From: Candidatus Heritagella gallinarum
GTDB taxonomy: Bacteria > Bacillota > Clostridia > Oscillospirales > Acutalibacteraceae
NCBI GenBank assembly: GCA_904394685.1
Contig: CAJFNK010000043.1
Span: 1 to 64,000, forward strand
Length of the DNA: 64,000 nt
Reading direction: 5' to 3'
Both the position numbers and the translations under genes were made by a program. The notes under the pieces were generated by a model, which ran no database searches, was not told the DNA's origin, and worked only from the letters and a program-made list of their open reading frames with translations. Below are positions 16,732 to 28,600 of this stretch, piece by piece. Each line of letters begins with the position of its first letter. Positions within the stretch are counted from its first letter, which is position 1.

Positions 16732-17565
16732 TCATAGATTTCTCAGATAAAAAGCGGGAGCACACCCGAAAAACTTTTTGAATTGTTTGGAAAAGGCATA
16801 AGCGTCGCTATATCCCAATGCTTTTGCAATGGATTGAACGGGTTCTCCTTCCATCAGCATCATTTGTGCAGTCGTCATCCGTTTTTCCTGCCGGTACTGT
16901 TCAGGCGACTTTTTCAGCTCTTTGCAAAACTGTTTTCGCAGGGTTTCGTATCCTATACATAACTGTCTTGATAACTGTTGTAGGGAAAGCTGTTTCGTAA
17001 GATCTTTTTCCAAAAGCAGGCAGGCTTGCGTCACTATAGAAGAAACAGGTTGAGTGGAACAGGCGCTTTGAAAGATTGTATAAAGGAGATGCTGCGCTTC
17101 CAAAAGGCAGGGGAGTAGTGAGGAATCAGGCGCAGAGGACATCTGCAAAAAAAGCTTGGAAAATGTTTGCAGATATAACGAAGGTTCCGCTATTTGCGTA
17201 ACAGGCAGTTCTTGTGTAAGGAATCCGAGAGAAACAAGAGAATCAAAAACACATTTTCCAAAACTGATATAAAACTCCAACCACTTTCCATCTCCGTTTA
17301 CACGGGTGGAGTGTATACGATTAGGAATCCGCTGCACCACACAACCGGGAAAAAGCATTTGATGGAATCCGGTTTCGTCCCAATACTCGCCGGAACCGTC
17401 TAATAAGACAAAACAGCTATAATAAGGGATCACAAAATCGATTTGTGATTTTTGAGAGGAAACTTTATGCATGAACCCGCAGGATAAGATTCCATCTTCC
17501 GGTTTTCCACCGAGAAATCGATAGGTTACCTGATGCTCAATATCGGCAAGAATGGCTTTTTTCAT
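16732..17565 (-). CDS. AraC-family transcriptional regulator
   Basis: A 277-residue protein with an N-terminal cupin-like sensing domain (~10-150) and a C-terminal pair of AraC helix-turn-helix motifs (~180-277), including LSLQQLSRQLCIGYETLRKQF and the family signature ALGYSDAYAFSKQFKKFFGCAP. The ATG at 17565 has AAAGGAG upstream; an in-frame ATG further upstream has none. It is divergent from the beta-galactosidase gene across a 128-base shared intergenic region, so it probably activates that gene in response to a sugar. The ligand is inferred only from context. Confidence 0.9.
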   Translation of the reverse strand: MKKAILADIEHQVTYRFLGGKPEDGILSCGFMHKVSSQKSQIDFVIPYYSCFVLLDGSGEYWDETGFHQMLFPGCVVQRIPNRIHSTRVNGDGKWLEFYISFGKCVFDSLVSLGFLTQELPVTQIAEPSLYLQTFSKLFLQMSSAPDSSLLPCLLEAQHLLYTIFQSACSTQPVSSIVTQACLLLEKDLTKQLSLQQLSRQLCIGYETLRKQFCKELKKSPEQYRQEKRMTTAQMMLMEGEPVQSIAKALGYSDAYAFSKQFKKFFGCAPAFYLRNL

Positions 17566-17693
17566 AGTTGCTCCTTTTTTACCAATCAGGACATCCTGAT
17601 TACCAGTTCCGCTATGTTGTTTTTGGCAAGAAAAGTTTATCATGGAAGAAAAGAAAAGTCAAAACTTGTGGTCTAAAAAAGGAGGAGTTTTGA

Positions 17694-20849
<3,156 letters not shown>

Positions 20850-21026
20850 GTATGGACGTATTCTGTGAGCCAATTCTTTATCACATGGATGCCTGATGGC
20901 TTCTCTTTTATCTGTCTGTTGTTTCTGTTTTAGGTGAATATATTTGGAGAGGATTCAACATGAGCGAGTTAAGAAAATTAGTGATTTTAAAATGACTGAT
21001 TCCTGAAATAGATTCCTCTGCTAAAG
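20850..21026. other. Intergenic stretch after the beta-galactosidase gene
   Basis: No convincing gene. An 11-codon ATG reading frame at 20960-20995 has a GGAGAGG sequence upstream but no recognisable product and may be chance. The fragment TTTTATCTGTCTGTTG (~20908-20923) resembles part of the right half of the MITE-like elements but lacks their ends. Confidence 0.3.
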
Positions 21027-21061
21027 AGCCAGCTTCTAAATTTTATTAGGGCTGGCTTTTT
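21027..21061 (+). terminator. Terminator downstream of the beta-galactosidase gene
   Basis: AGCCAGC (21027-21033) pairs with GCTGGCT (21051-21057), with CTAA/TTAG extending the stem inward, followed by six Ts. Confidence 0.7.
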
Positions 21062-21086
21062 TATTTGTAGATATTATGATAAAACA

Positions 21087-21115
21087 TTGATATTATTCGG
21101 GTTGGCTTGTATAAT
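21087..21115 (+). promoter_or_regulatory. Sigma-A promoter of the PP2C/FHA/kinase operon
   Basis: TTGATA (21087-21092), a 17-bp spacer and a consensus TATAAT (21110-21115). The leader to the first start codon (21322) is about 200 nt, with no recognised riboswitch. Confidence 0.78.
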
Positions 21116-21321
21116 TGAAATTAGGGTAAAACTTCAAGTTGCTTTTTTAAAGTCTGATGTATATCGATGTCTGATAACAGAATTGTTTTCTGGATTTGAA
21201 TCGTGGAATTGCAGGCAAAGTGCTGGTATGTATAAATGGTAAAAACTTATGTGAACAGGAAAATGTGGCTTTAAAACCGGCAATGAGAGAATTATTTTCA
21301 GGTAGTGTAGGAGGGAATAGC

Positions 21322-22056
21322 GTGACAGTTCGATATTCTTCAATCAGTAAACAAGGCGGCAGAGAAATCAATGAGGATTCCCTGTATTGCGGTCATAAAG
21401 GGGATTCTTACTGCTTTCTGGTGGCGGATGGATTGGGAGGCCATGGAAAAGGCGAGGTGGCTTCTCAACTGGCTGCCAGCTGCTTTGCAAAAACATTTTT
21501 AGAAACGCAGGAAGAAACCGAGCGTTTTTTATGTCAGGCGTTTACTGCGGCGCAAGAGGAAATCCTAAAGGAGCAGAAAGCAGCCGGCCTGATGAATGAT
21601 ATGAAAACCACTGGCGTTGCGCTGGCAATTATCCATGGAGTGGTACAGTGGGCGCATGTTGGCGATTCCCGTCTGTATGCTTTCAAAAAAAATAAGGTGG
21701 TTCAGCGCACATTGGATCACAGTGTGCCTCAGATGCTGGTATTGGCGGGCGATATCCGAGAAAAACAGATTCGTAACCATCCAGATCGGAACCGTCTTCT
21801 TCGTGTGATCGGAGTGGAATGGGAAGAACCCCGATATGTCCTATCGGACGAATATTCCATGGACGAATTTCAGGCATTTTTGCTGTGTTCCGATGGGTTT
21901 TGGGAGCTGATTGATGAAAAAAAGATGGGCTCTTTTCTGAAAAAAAGCAGTTCTCCGGAAGAATGGCTGGAAAAAATGTGTGGACTGGTGGAGAAAAACG
22001 GGAAAGGCCGTAATATGGATAACTATACTGCTGTTGCGGTCTGGCTGGAGGAATAG
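21322..22056 (+). CDS. PP2C-family protein phosphatase (first of two)
   Basis: A 244-residue PPM-type Ser/Thr phosphatase. The metal-binding motifs are intact: INEDS near the N-terminus, VADGLGGHGKG (~35), HVGDSRLY (~112), LLCSDGFWELI (~190) and DNYTAVAV near the end. I chose the GTG at 21322 because GTAGGAGGGAATAG precedes it and the PP2C fold begins there; the longer in-frame ATG at 21196 adds a sequence without homology. It is first in an operon with a second PP2C, an FHA protein and two Ser/Thr kinases. It is expected to reverse phosphorylation by those kinases. Confidence 0.92.
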   Translation: MTVRYSSISKQGGREINEDSLYCGHKGDSYCFLVADGLGGHGKGEVASQLAASCFAKTFLETQEETERFLCQAFTAAQEEILKEQKAAGLMNDMKTTGVALAIIHGVVQWAHVGDSRLYAFKKNKVVQRTLDHSVPQMLVLAGDIREKQIRNHPDRNRLLRVIGVEWEEPRYVLSDEYSMDEFQAFLLCSDGFWELIDEKKMGSFLKKSSSPEEWLEKMCGLVEKNGKGRNMDNYTAVAVWLEE

Positions 22057-22058
22057 GA

Positions 22059-22847
22059 TTGAAAAAGCTGGTACCACAGATGGCGGGGATGTCTTTACTT
22101 GGTACCCGCCAGGAGCAGCAGGACTCTTTTGGCATCATTCAGGAAAAGGACAGAGGAATTGCGGTGGTATGCGATGGGATGGGCGGCCTGAGCTTTGGGC
22201 AGCAGGCCAGCCAGGGCGCTGTTTCCATCCTTTTGGAGCGGTATCACAACAAACCAAAGGAATGTCCCTTTCCTGACTTTTTTCAGGAGTCGCTGGAATA
22301 TATGGATGAGTATGTATACAAGCTAGGACGCTCAGGGACACAAGGGCGTTCGGGAACAACGGTAGTGGCGGTTGCCATAGAGGAAGGGAAACTCTATTGG
22401 CTCTCTGTGGGGGACAGCCGTCTTTACCTGCTGCGTCAGGGCGCTTTGTTGTGTGCGACTCAAGATCACAATTACCGGCTGTTGCTGGATCAGCGTCGGG
22501 AGCAGGGAACGATTTCACCGCAGGAGTATGAGCGGGAGATGGAACGGGGAAACGCTCTGGTAAGTTATATAGGAATGAAAGGGATTTCTTTGATGGATGG
22601 TAACCCCTCTCCATTTCTGTTACAGGCACAGGATACGCTGCTGTTGATGAGCGATGGCGTATACCGTGTACTTTCACAAGATGCTATCCGGACCATCGTA
22701 GAAAGTTCTGGGAGTGCATCTGAACTGGCGAGGCATCTGTGTGAGCGGGTGGAGCAGGAAAGTCGCCCCAATCAGGACAATGCAACTGTAATTGCTATCA
22801 GGATCGAGGAGGAACAGGGAAATGAAGCTGACAAAATGCAGCAATAA
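22059..22847 (+). CDS. PP2C-family protein phosphatase (second of two)
   Basis: A 262-residue PPM-type phosphatase, clearly diverged from its neighbour. Motifs: GTRQEQQDSFG (~14), VVCDGMGGLSFGQQAS (~32), LSVGDSRLYLL (~122), LLMSDGVYRVL (~193) and NQDNATVIAI near the C-terminus. All metal ligands appear present. The TTG start at 22059 has GGAGGAATAGGA upstream and lies two bases after the previous stop. The 3' end overlaps the FHA gene by 26 bases. Two phosphatases for two kinases suggests a paired arrangement, which is inference. Confidence 0.92.
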   Translation: MKKLVPQMAGMSLLGTRQEQQDSFGIIQEKDRGIAVVCDGMGGLSFGQQASQGAVSILLERYHNKPKECPFPDFFQESLEYMDEYVYKLGRSGTQGRSGTTVVAVAIEEGKLYWLSVGDSRLYLLRQGALLCATQDHNYRLLLDQRREQGTISPQEYEREMERGNALVSYIGMKGISLMDGNPSPFLLQAQDTLLLMSDGVYRVLSQDAIRTIVESSGSASELARHLCERVEQESRPNQDNATVIAIRIEEEQGNEADKMQQ

Positions 22848-23643
22848 CCATTATTATGATGCGGATCAATATTTATCATGCCCCCACTGCCAAAAAGCGG
22901 GAATGACGGCGGAGCAACCGATGAATGAACAGCCACCGTTGCAGTCTGAGAGCAGGCGGGGATTTTTTTCTTCCATGTTTCATTCCCGGCGTGGAAAAAC
23001 CGAAGGAGGGGATTCGGATCAAACGGTTTACCTCCAGCCCTCGACGCCATTTGAGCCGGAACCGGTCAGTCAAACAGAATATATGCCGCAGCCAGGGGGA
23101 CTTGTGCAGCCGGGGATTCCTGTGCAGCCGGAGCCAGTTTCTCCGCCTTCGCCAGTCCCGGTGCAGCCTGCGGATGATGTAACCGTGTCGCTTCAGGATG
23201 CTTTCCGGGACGCTATGACCCCGGCCCAGGAAGAATATGCGGCAGAAAAAAAGGACGACCCGGATAAAACGCTGTCTTTTTATGATGCCGGAGGAACAGA
23301 ACCGGTGGTAGGCTGGCTGGTATGTGTGGAAGGCGCCTATCTGGGCGAGGGCTTCCCTCTCAAAGCTGGACGAAACCTGATTGGGCGTTCTATGAAAATG
23401 GATGTTCCGTTGGTAAAAGAGTCGGGAGTTTCCCGTGAACGTCATGCTTCTCTGATTTTTGAACCGAAAAAAAGGTTTTTTCTGGTGCAGCCGGGAGACA
23501 GCAGCGGATTAACCTATCTGAATGAGGAGTTGCTGCTGGTTCCTGCGGAAATTCACGACTTTGATCTTTTACAGCTTGGCGGCTGCAAGCTGGTTTTCCG
23601 GTCGCTTTGTGGCCCCTCTTTTAGTTGGGAAAAATATATTTGA
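22822..23643 (+). CDS. Zinc-ribbon FHA-domain protein
   Basis: A 273-residue soluble protein. Residues 1-25 are a short zinc ribbon (Cys6, His10, Cys20, Cys23). Residues ~30-165 are a Pro/Gln/Glu-rich linker. Residues ~170-265 are a forkhead-associated domain with RNLIGRS, VSRERHASL and a terminal FDLLQLGGCKLVF strand. FHA domains bind phosphothreonine peptides, so this protein probably reads the output of the adjacent kinases. The ATG at 22822 is preferred over 22792 because the zinc ribbon begins there and AGGAGGAACAGGG precedes it. Thr residues in the linker are possible phosphosites. Confidence 0.9.
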   Translation: MKLTKCSNNHYYDADQYLSCPHCQKAGMTAEQPMNEQPPLQSESRRGFFSSMFHSRRGKTEGGDSDQTVYLQPSTPFEPEPVSQTEYMPQPGGLVQPGIPVQPEPVSPPSPVPVQPADDVTVSLQDAFRDAMTPAQEEYAAEKKDDPDKTLSFYDAGGTEPVVGWLVCVEGAYLGEGFPLKAGRNLIGRSMKMDVPLVKESGVSRERHASLIFEPKKRFFLVQPGDSSGLTYLNEELLLVPAEIHDFDLLQLGGCKLVFRSLCGPSFSWEKYI

Positions 23644-23654
23644 GGCGGTAGAAT

Positions 23655-25631
23655 ATGAATAAACGATGTGTGAATTGTTTTGAAGAATATGATGATGGAT
23701 ATCAGAACTGTCCTCACTGCGGATATGTGGAAGGTTCTGCTCCATCAGAAATCTATCATCTGTTTCCGGGAACCGAGCTGGCAGGCCGGTATATCATCGG
23801 AATGGTGCTGGGATTTGGCGGTTTCGGTATTACCTATAAGGCGTGGGATAAAAAACTGGAAACAGTGGTGGCGATTAAGGAATATTATCCCAGCGGCCTC
23901 GTCAACCGTGTCCCGGGAACCAGGCAGGTGATCCTGTTTGCACGAAACAGGCTGAACGAATATCAGCATGGCCTGACAAGATTTCTTGACGAAGCCCGGA
24001 GCATGGCAAAATTTAATTCTCATTCCAATATTATCAATATCTTTGAATACTTTGAAGAAAACAGTACGGCTTATATTGTAATGGAGTTTCTGGACGGCAT
24101 TACGCTGAGTGCGTTTTTAAAAAGTAACCGTATGGACTGCGACTCTGCACTGGATGTGGCCCGGAAAATCTGTACTGCGCTGAAAACCATTCACAAAGCG
24201 GGTATTATTCACCGTGATATCAGCCCGGACAATATTTTCCTGTGTACCAATGGGGCGATAAAGCTGATCGATTTCGGCGCTGCCCGTTTTTCCCGTGACG
24301 AAGACCGTTTGATGACGATTATTCTCAAACCGGGATTTGCGCCGCCGGAGCAATATGAAAAAATCAACGCTCAAGGCCCCTGGACCGATATTTATGCTTT
24401 GGGCGCTACCCTCTACCTGATGGTTACAGGCGTGAAGCCGGAAGAATCCACCAACCGGAAAATATCGGATACACTTCCACCGCCTCACCAGCTGTGTCCG
24501 GAGATTCCGGAATATGTGAGCAATACCATTATGAAAGCTATGGCAGTGGATAAACATCTGCGGTTTTCTTCGGTGGAGGACTTTGAAAAGGCAATTGACC
24601 AGAAGAAAAAGGTGGTCCCGCTGAAAAAAGAAAAGCGCCGCCGGAAAGCCCGACGCTTTATAACGGTTTGCACCTCTTTGCTGGTAGTGCTCGGTGCGGT
24701 TACTGTATTTTTGTTCCAGTGGAACCAACAGAAGGAGGAGGAAACCTTGCCGGATTCCACCCTGCAAATCTGGTATGTCAAACAGGAGAGTTCCAGCGGT
24801 GAGGATGCAAAGGGCAAGGCGTTTCAGGAAATTATCGGGGAATTTACGCAAAGCTACCCCAATGTTACCATTACCGCATTGGGAGTAGAGGCAGATGAAT
24901 ATGCTTCCAGGCTGGAAGCAGCCGTTAAGAACGGGGAAGGCCCTCAGATTTTCGAAAATGCCGAAGGGGTGACGGTAGACACTGCGGATCTTTCGCCGGT
25001 GCTGTCTTCTGAGGAAGCAGGAGAGTGTTATTTTCTGAATCAATATGACCAGTATTTTTCCAGCAGGGAGGTTTTGCCGCTGGGATTTGTTGCGCCGGCG
25101 ATTTATGCCAACACCACATTGGCCTCTCCAAAAAGCGCAGAAGTGACAGAGCTGTCAGCGCTGCTGGGCTCAGATCAGAAAATAGCGGTGCGTCGGGATC
25201 TCCAAACCGTTTTTGAACAGGCGTTTGGCAGCGGGGCCTTACAGGATTCCCGTGTTTCGGTAGTAGATGATATCGAACCCTTTGCAAACGGCCAATTTGC
25301 ATTTTATTTTTCTGATTCCTCAGAATTTCTACAAGTGCAGAACCGGCTCCCGGCTCGGTATCAAGTGCTTCATCTGGCAGGAAAAAGCGTTCCGGCTTCC
25401 TTTAGGCACCTTTATCAGATTCGGAAGGATATCAGCGGCGATGAGGGAAAATCTGCGATTCGGTTTATGCAGTTTTTGCTCAGCGAAAGCGCACAGGATA
25501 CCTGGAATATCCGGAATATCCGGAATACGGCTCCACTAAACCGGAATGTGCTGGGAATTATAGGGGACATTTATCGGGAGCTGGAAGGGTTTTATGATAC
25601 CGTAGACAGCTACACTTTTGAAAAAAAGTAA
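23655..25631 (+). CDS. Zinc-ribbon Ser/Thr kinase with solute-binding-protein-like ectodomain
   Basis: A 658-residue receptor kinase. Residues 1-25: four-cysteine zinc ribbon (Cys5, Cys8, Cys19, Cys22). Residues ~40-310: Hanks-type kinase with glycine loop GFGGFG (~53), VAIK Lys75, catalytic loop HRDISPDN (186-193), DFG Asp206, and APPEQY at the end of the activation segment. The usual lysine two residues after the catalytic Asp is Ser190. One transmembrane helix spans ~335-357. Residues ~366-658 lie outside and look like a type 1 extracellular solute-binding protein: QIWYVKQE, GKAFQEIIGEFTQSYPNVTI, and a C-terminal SAIRFMQFLLSESAQDTW as in sugar-binding proteins. A sugar or peptide ligand is inferred. 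Eleven bases separate it from the FHA gene. Confidence 0.88.
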   Translation: MNKRCVNCFEEYDDGYQNCPHCGYVEGSAPSEIYHLFPGTELAGRYIIGMVLGFGGFGITYKAWDKKLETVVAIKEYYPSGLVNRVPGTRQVILFARNRLNEYQHGLTRFLDEARSMAKFNSHSNIINIFEYFEENSTAYIVMEFLDGITLSAFLKSNRMDCDSALDVARKICTALKTIHKAGIIHRDISPDNIFLCTNGAIKLIDFGAARFSRDEDRLMTIILKPGFAPPEQYEKINAQGPWTDIYALGATLYLMVTGVKPEESTNRKISDTLPPPHQLCPEIPEYVSNTIMKAMAVDKHLRFSSVEDFEKAIDQKKKVVPLKKEKRRRKARRFITVCTSLLVVLGAVTVFLFQWNQQKEEETLPDSTLQIWYVKQESSSGEDAKGKAFQEIIGEFTQSYPNVTITALGVEADEYASRLEAAVKNGEGPQIFENAEGVTVDTADLSPVLSSEEAGECYFLNQYDQYFSSREVLPLGFVAPAIYANTTLASPKSAEVTELSALLGSDQKIAVRRDLQTVFEQAFGSGALQDSRVSVVDDIEPFANGQFAFYFSDSSEFLQVQNRLPARYQVLHLAGKSVPASFRHLYQIRKDISGDEGKSAIRFMQFLLSESAQDTWNIRNIRNTAPLNRNVLGIIGDIYRELEGFYDTVDSYTFEKK

Positions 25632-25655
25632 AAACAAAAAAGAGAGGGTGATATC

Positions 25656-28600
25656 GTGGATATTTTTTGCATGGGCTGTATGGAAAAGTTCAGCGATGAA
25701 TATCAGGTTTGTCCCTATTGCGGCTATATTGTGGGGACAAAAGCGGCAGAAGCGCTTCATATTGAACCGGGAAGTGTTTTGCATGACCGTTATATTGTAG
25801 GGCGGGTTCTGGGTTTTGGCGGATTTGGGATTACCTATATCGGCTGGGATGCTCTGCTGGAGCAGAAAGTAGCCATTAAAGAATATCTTCCCAGTGAATT
25901 TTCTACCCGTATGCCCGGTGTGACGCAGGTAACTGTATTTAATGGCGACAAAAAAGAACAGTTCCGGGATGGGATGAAGCGGTTTGTTGACGAGGCCAAA
26001 CGTCTGGCACGATTCCATCAATGCGATGGCATCGTAAAAGTGTTCGACAGCTTTGAGGATAACAACACCGCCTATATCGTGATGGAATATTTGCAGGGAG
26101 AAACGTTGGCGGAGAGGCTGAAACGGGAAGGAACCATTCCGCCGGAGCAGGCGGTTGAAATGCTGATCCCAGTCATCCGTTCGCTAAAAGTCGTTCACGC
26201 AGAGGGGATTATTCACCGGGATATTGCCCCCGACAATATCTTTATCACGCTGGACGGCCAGGTAAAACTCATCGACTTTGGTGCTGCCCGGTATGCGACT
26301 ACTTCTCACAGCCGAAGCCTGACGGTGATTGTCAAGCCGGGGTATTCTCCAGAAGAACAATACCGGAGCCGTGGTGACCAGGGGAGCCATACCGATACCT
26401 ACGCCATTGGAGCGGTGTTGTATAAAATGATTACCGGGGTCACGCCGCCGGATGCGCTGGAACGGCGTGCGTTTTTTGAAACCAAGAAAAAAGATATTTT
26501 AAAGCCGATTTCCAAATACTGTAAGTCGATTGACAGCAATCTGGAAACGGCCATTCTCAATGCAATGAATGTGCGGATTGAGGACCGCACCCCAGATATG
26601 GAACAGCTGGAAAATGAGCTTTGTTCAGAGGAACCGGTTAAACGCCGGGAGGGGCGCATCAAAAAGATCGATATTTTAAAATGGCCTTTGTGGGCCAAAC
26701 TTTCGGTTCCGATTGCCGCCGCCGCTGTAATTACGCTGAGTGTCCTGTTTTCCATGGGGATTATCGGGTTTGATTCCGGACTGCGGAAAAGTATGTACAT
26801 ACCCGAAGGAATGTCCAGAGTCCCCTCGATTATCAGTGAGGAAATCAAGGCAGCAGAGGACAGACTGGAAGAAGCAAGCCTTTTATATACGATTGTAGGA
26901 AAAGAATATTCTTCCGTGATTCCGAAAGATCTGATTTTAAGCCAGGATGTTTCGGCTGGTACGGTGGTTTTGGAAAACACCAATGTGAATGTGAAAATCA
27001 GCGGCGGTGCTGAAATGTCCACGGTTCCCAGCGTTACTGGTCTGGAACAGGAAGACGCTGTTAAGCAGCTGGAGGAAGCCGGTTTTTCGGTTTCCATCCG
27101 GGAAGAGTATCACAATACGATTGCGGCCGGAGCCGTTATATCGCAGGGAAGCTCGGAGGGCGGCGAGTTGGCTTTGGGAGAAACTGTGGAGATTGTGATT
27201 TCCAAGGGGCGTGACCCGGATCAGAAGCAGGAAGAAAAAATGGTGAAGGTTCCTGAATTTGTGGGGATGAAATATAGTGAAGCCTTAAAGCAGGCGGAAA
27301 AGCTTGGAATCATTTTGGAGATATCTCAAAAAGAATACAGCACCCAGTATGCAAAAGACGAGGTCATTTCTCAAAGTGTAGAAAAAGGGCAGGAAATTTT
27401 GAACAGCAATGTAATCCAGCTGGTAGTTTCCCTTGGAAAAGAGGAACTGAAAGTCCCGGATGTACAGTACATGACGGAAGAACAGGCTCGTAAGCTGTTG
27501 GGAGAGCGTGGCTTGGGCGTAAAAGTGACCTATCAAACCAGTGAAACCGTTGCGGCACAGGTGGTCATGTCCCAGTCTCCGGAAGAAGGAGCCATGGCAG
27601 AGCCGGGAGACGAAGTCACACTGGTAATCAGCAAGGGTTCCGCTCCGTTTGATTTGCCCAATGTCGTGGGAAAAAGTGAAGACAGCGCCCGTACAACCCT
27701 TATAGGAAAAGGGCTGGCTGTATCGGTGAGCTATGAATACAGCGACGAAGTTGATTCAGGAAAAGTCCTTCGGCAAAGCCCAGGCGCAGGTTCTTCTGTT
27801 TATAAGGGCAGCCAGGTGAAACTGGTGGTCAGCAGCGGAAAAGAAATTAAAAAAGTTCCTAATGTGGTAGGCCAGGCCGAGGGAGATGCCCGGAGCAAAC
27901 TGGAAGGACAGGGATTTCGGGTAGAAATTAACGACGCATACAGCAATACCGTAGAACGCGGCAAGGTAATTTCACAGGTTCCCGGCGGCGGAAGCAGTCA
28001 GGAAAAGGGAGCTACGGTGATGCTGACCATCAGCGCAGGTAAGGAACCCATCTCTGTTCCCAAATTGACGGGAAGCACCCAGTCGGCAGCTTTGGAAACG
28101 TTGGAGCGTCTGGGACTGAAAGCCAGTTATTCAAGCCAGTACAGCGAAACCGTACCGAACGGTACTGTCATTTCTCAAAACCCATCGCCCGGAAGCACCC
28201 GGTATCAGGGAGACACCATCACTTTTGTGGTGAGTAAGGGACGGGAGCCGATCACGGTTCCCAGCGTAACCAGACAAAGCGAGTCGTCGGCCTCCAACGC
28301 CATCACCAGCAAGGGCCTGCGTGTCAGTGTCCGTCGGGAGTACAGCAGCAGCGTAGCATCAGGCTATGTAATTTCACAAAGCCCGTCCGGCGGCAGCATC
28401 CGCTATCGGAATGATACCGTCACGATTGTGGTCAGCAAAGGAAAGGCACCAAACCCGGTCACAAGTGTTGGCCTGAACAAAACCAGCGCCCGGCTGATTG
28501 CCGGAAAGACTTTGCAGCTGATTGCAACGGTGAATCCCTCTGACGCCGATAATACGGACGTTACCTGGAAATCGAGCAACACCAGCATAGCGACCGTGAG

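Noticed and set aside
20905-20940. Possible decayed fourth copy of the MITE-like element
   Set aside because: Only a short stretch (TTATCTGTCTGTTG) is similar; neither terminal inverted repeat is present.
20960-20995. 11-codon ATG frame with a GGAGAGG upstream
   Set aside because: Too short and without homology to support a peptide gene; it could be a chance frame in the 3' region of the beta-galactosidase transcript.
27000-28450. Direct repeats suggestive of a tandem-repeat or CRISPR array
   Set aside because: The periodicity (~200 bp) is explained by the encoded PASTA repeats; the nucleotide copies are diverged and there are no spacers.
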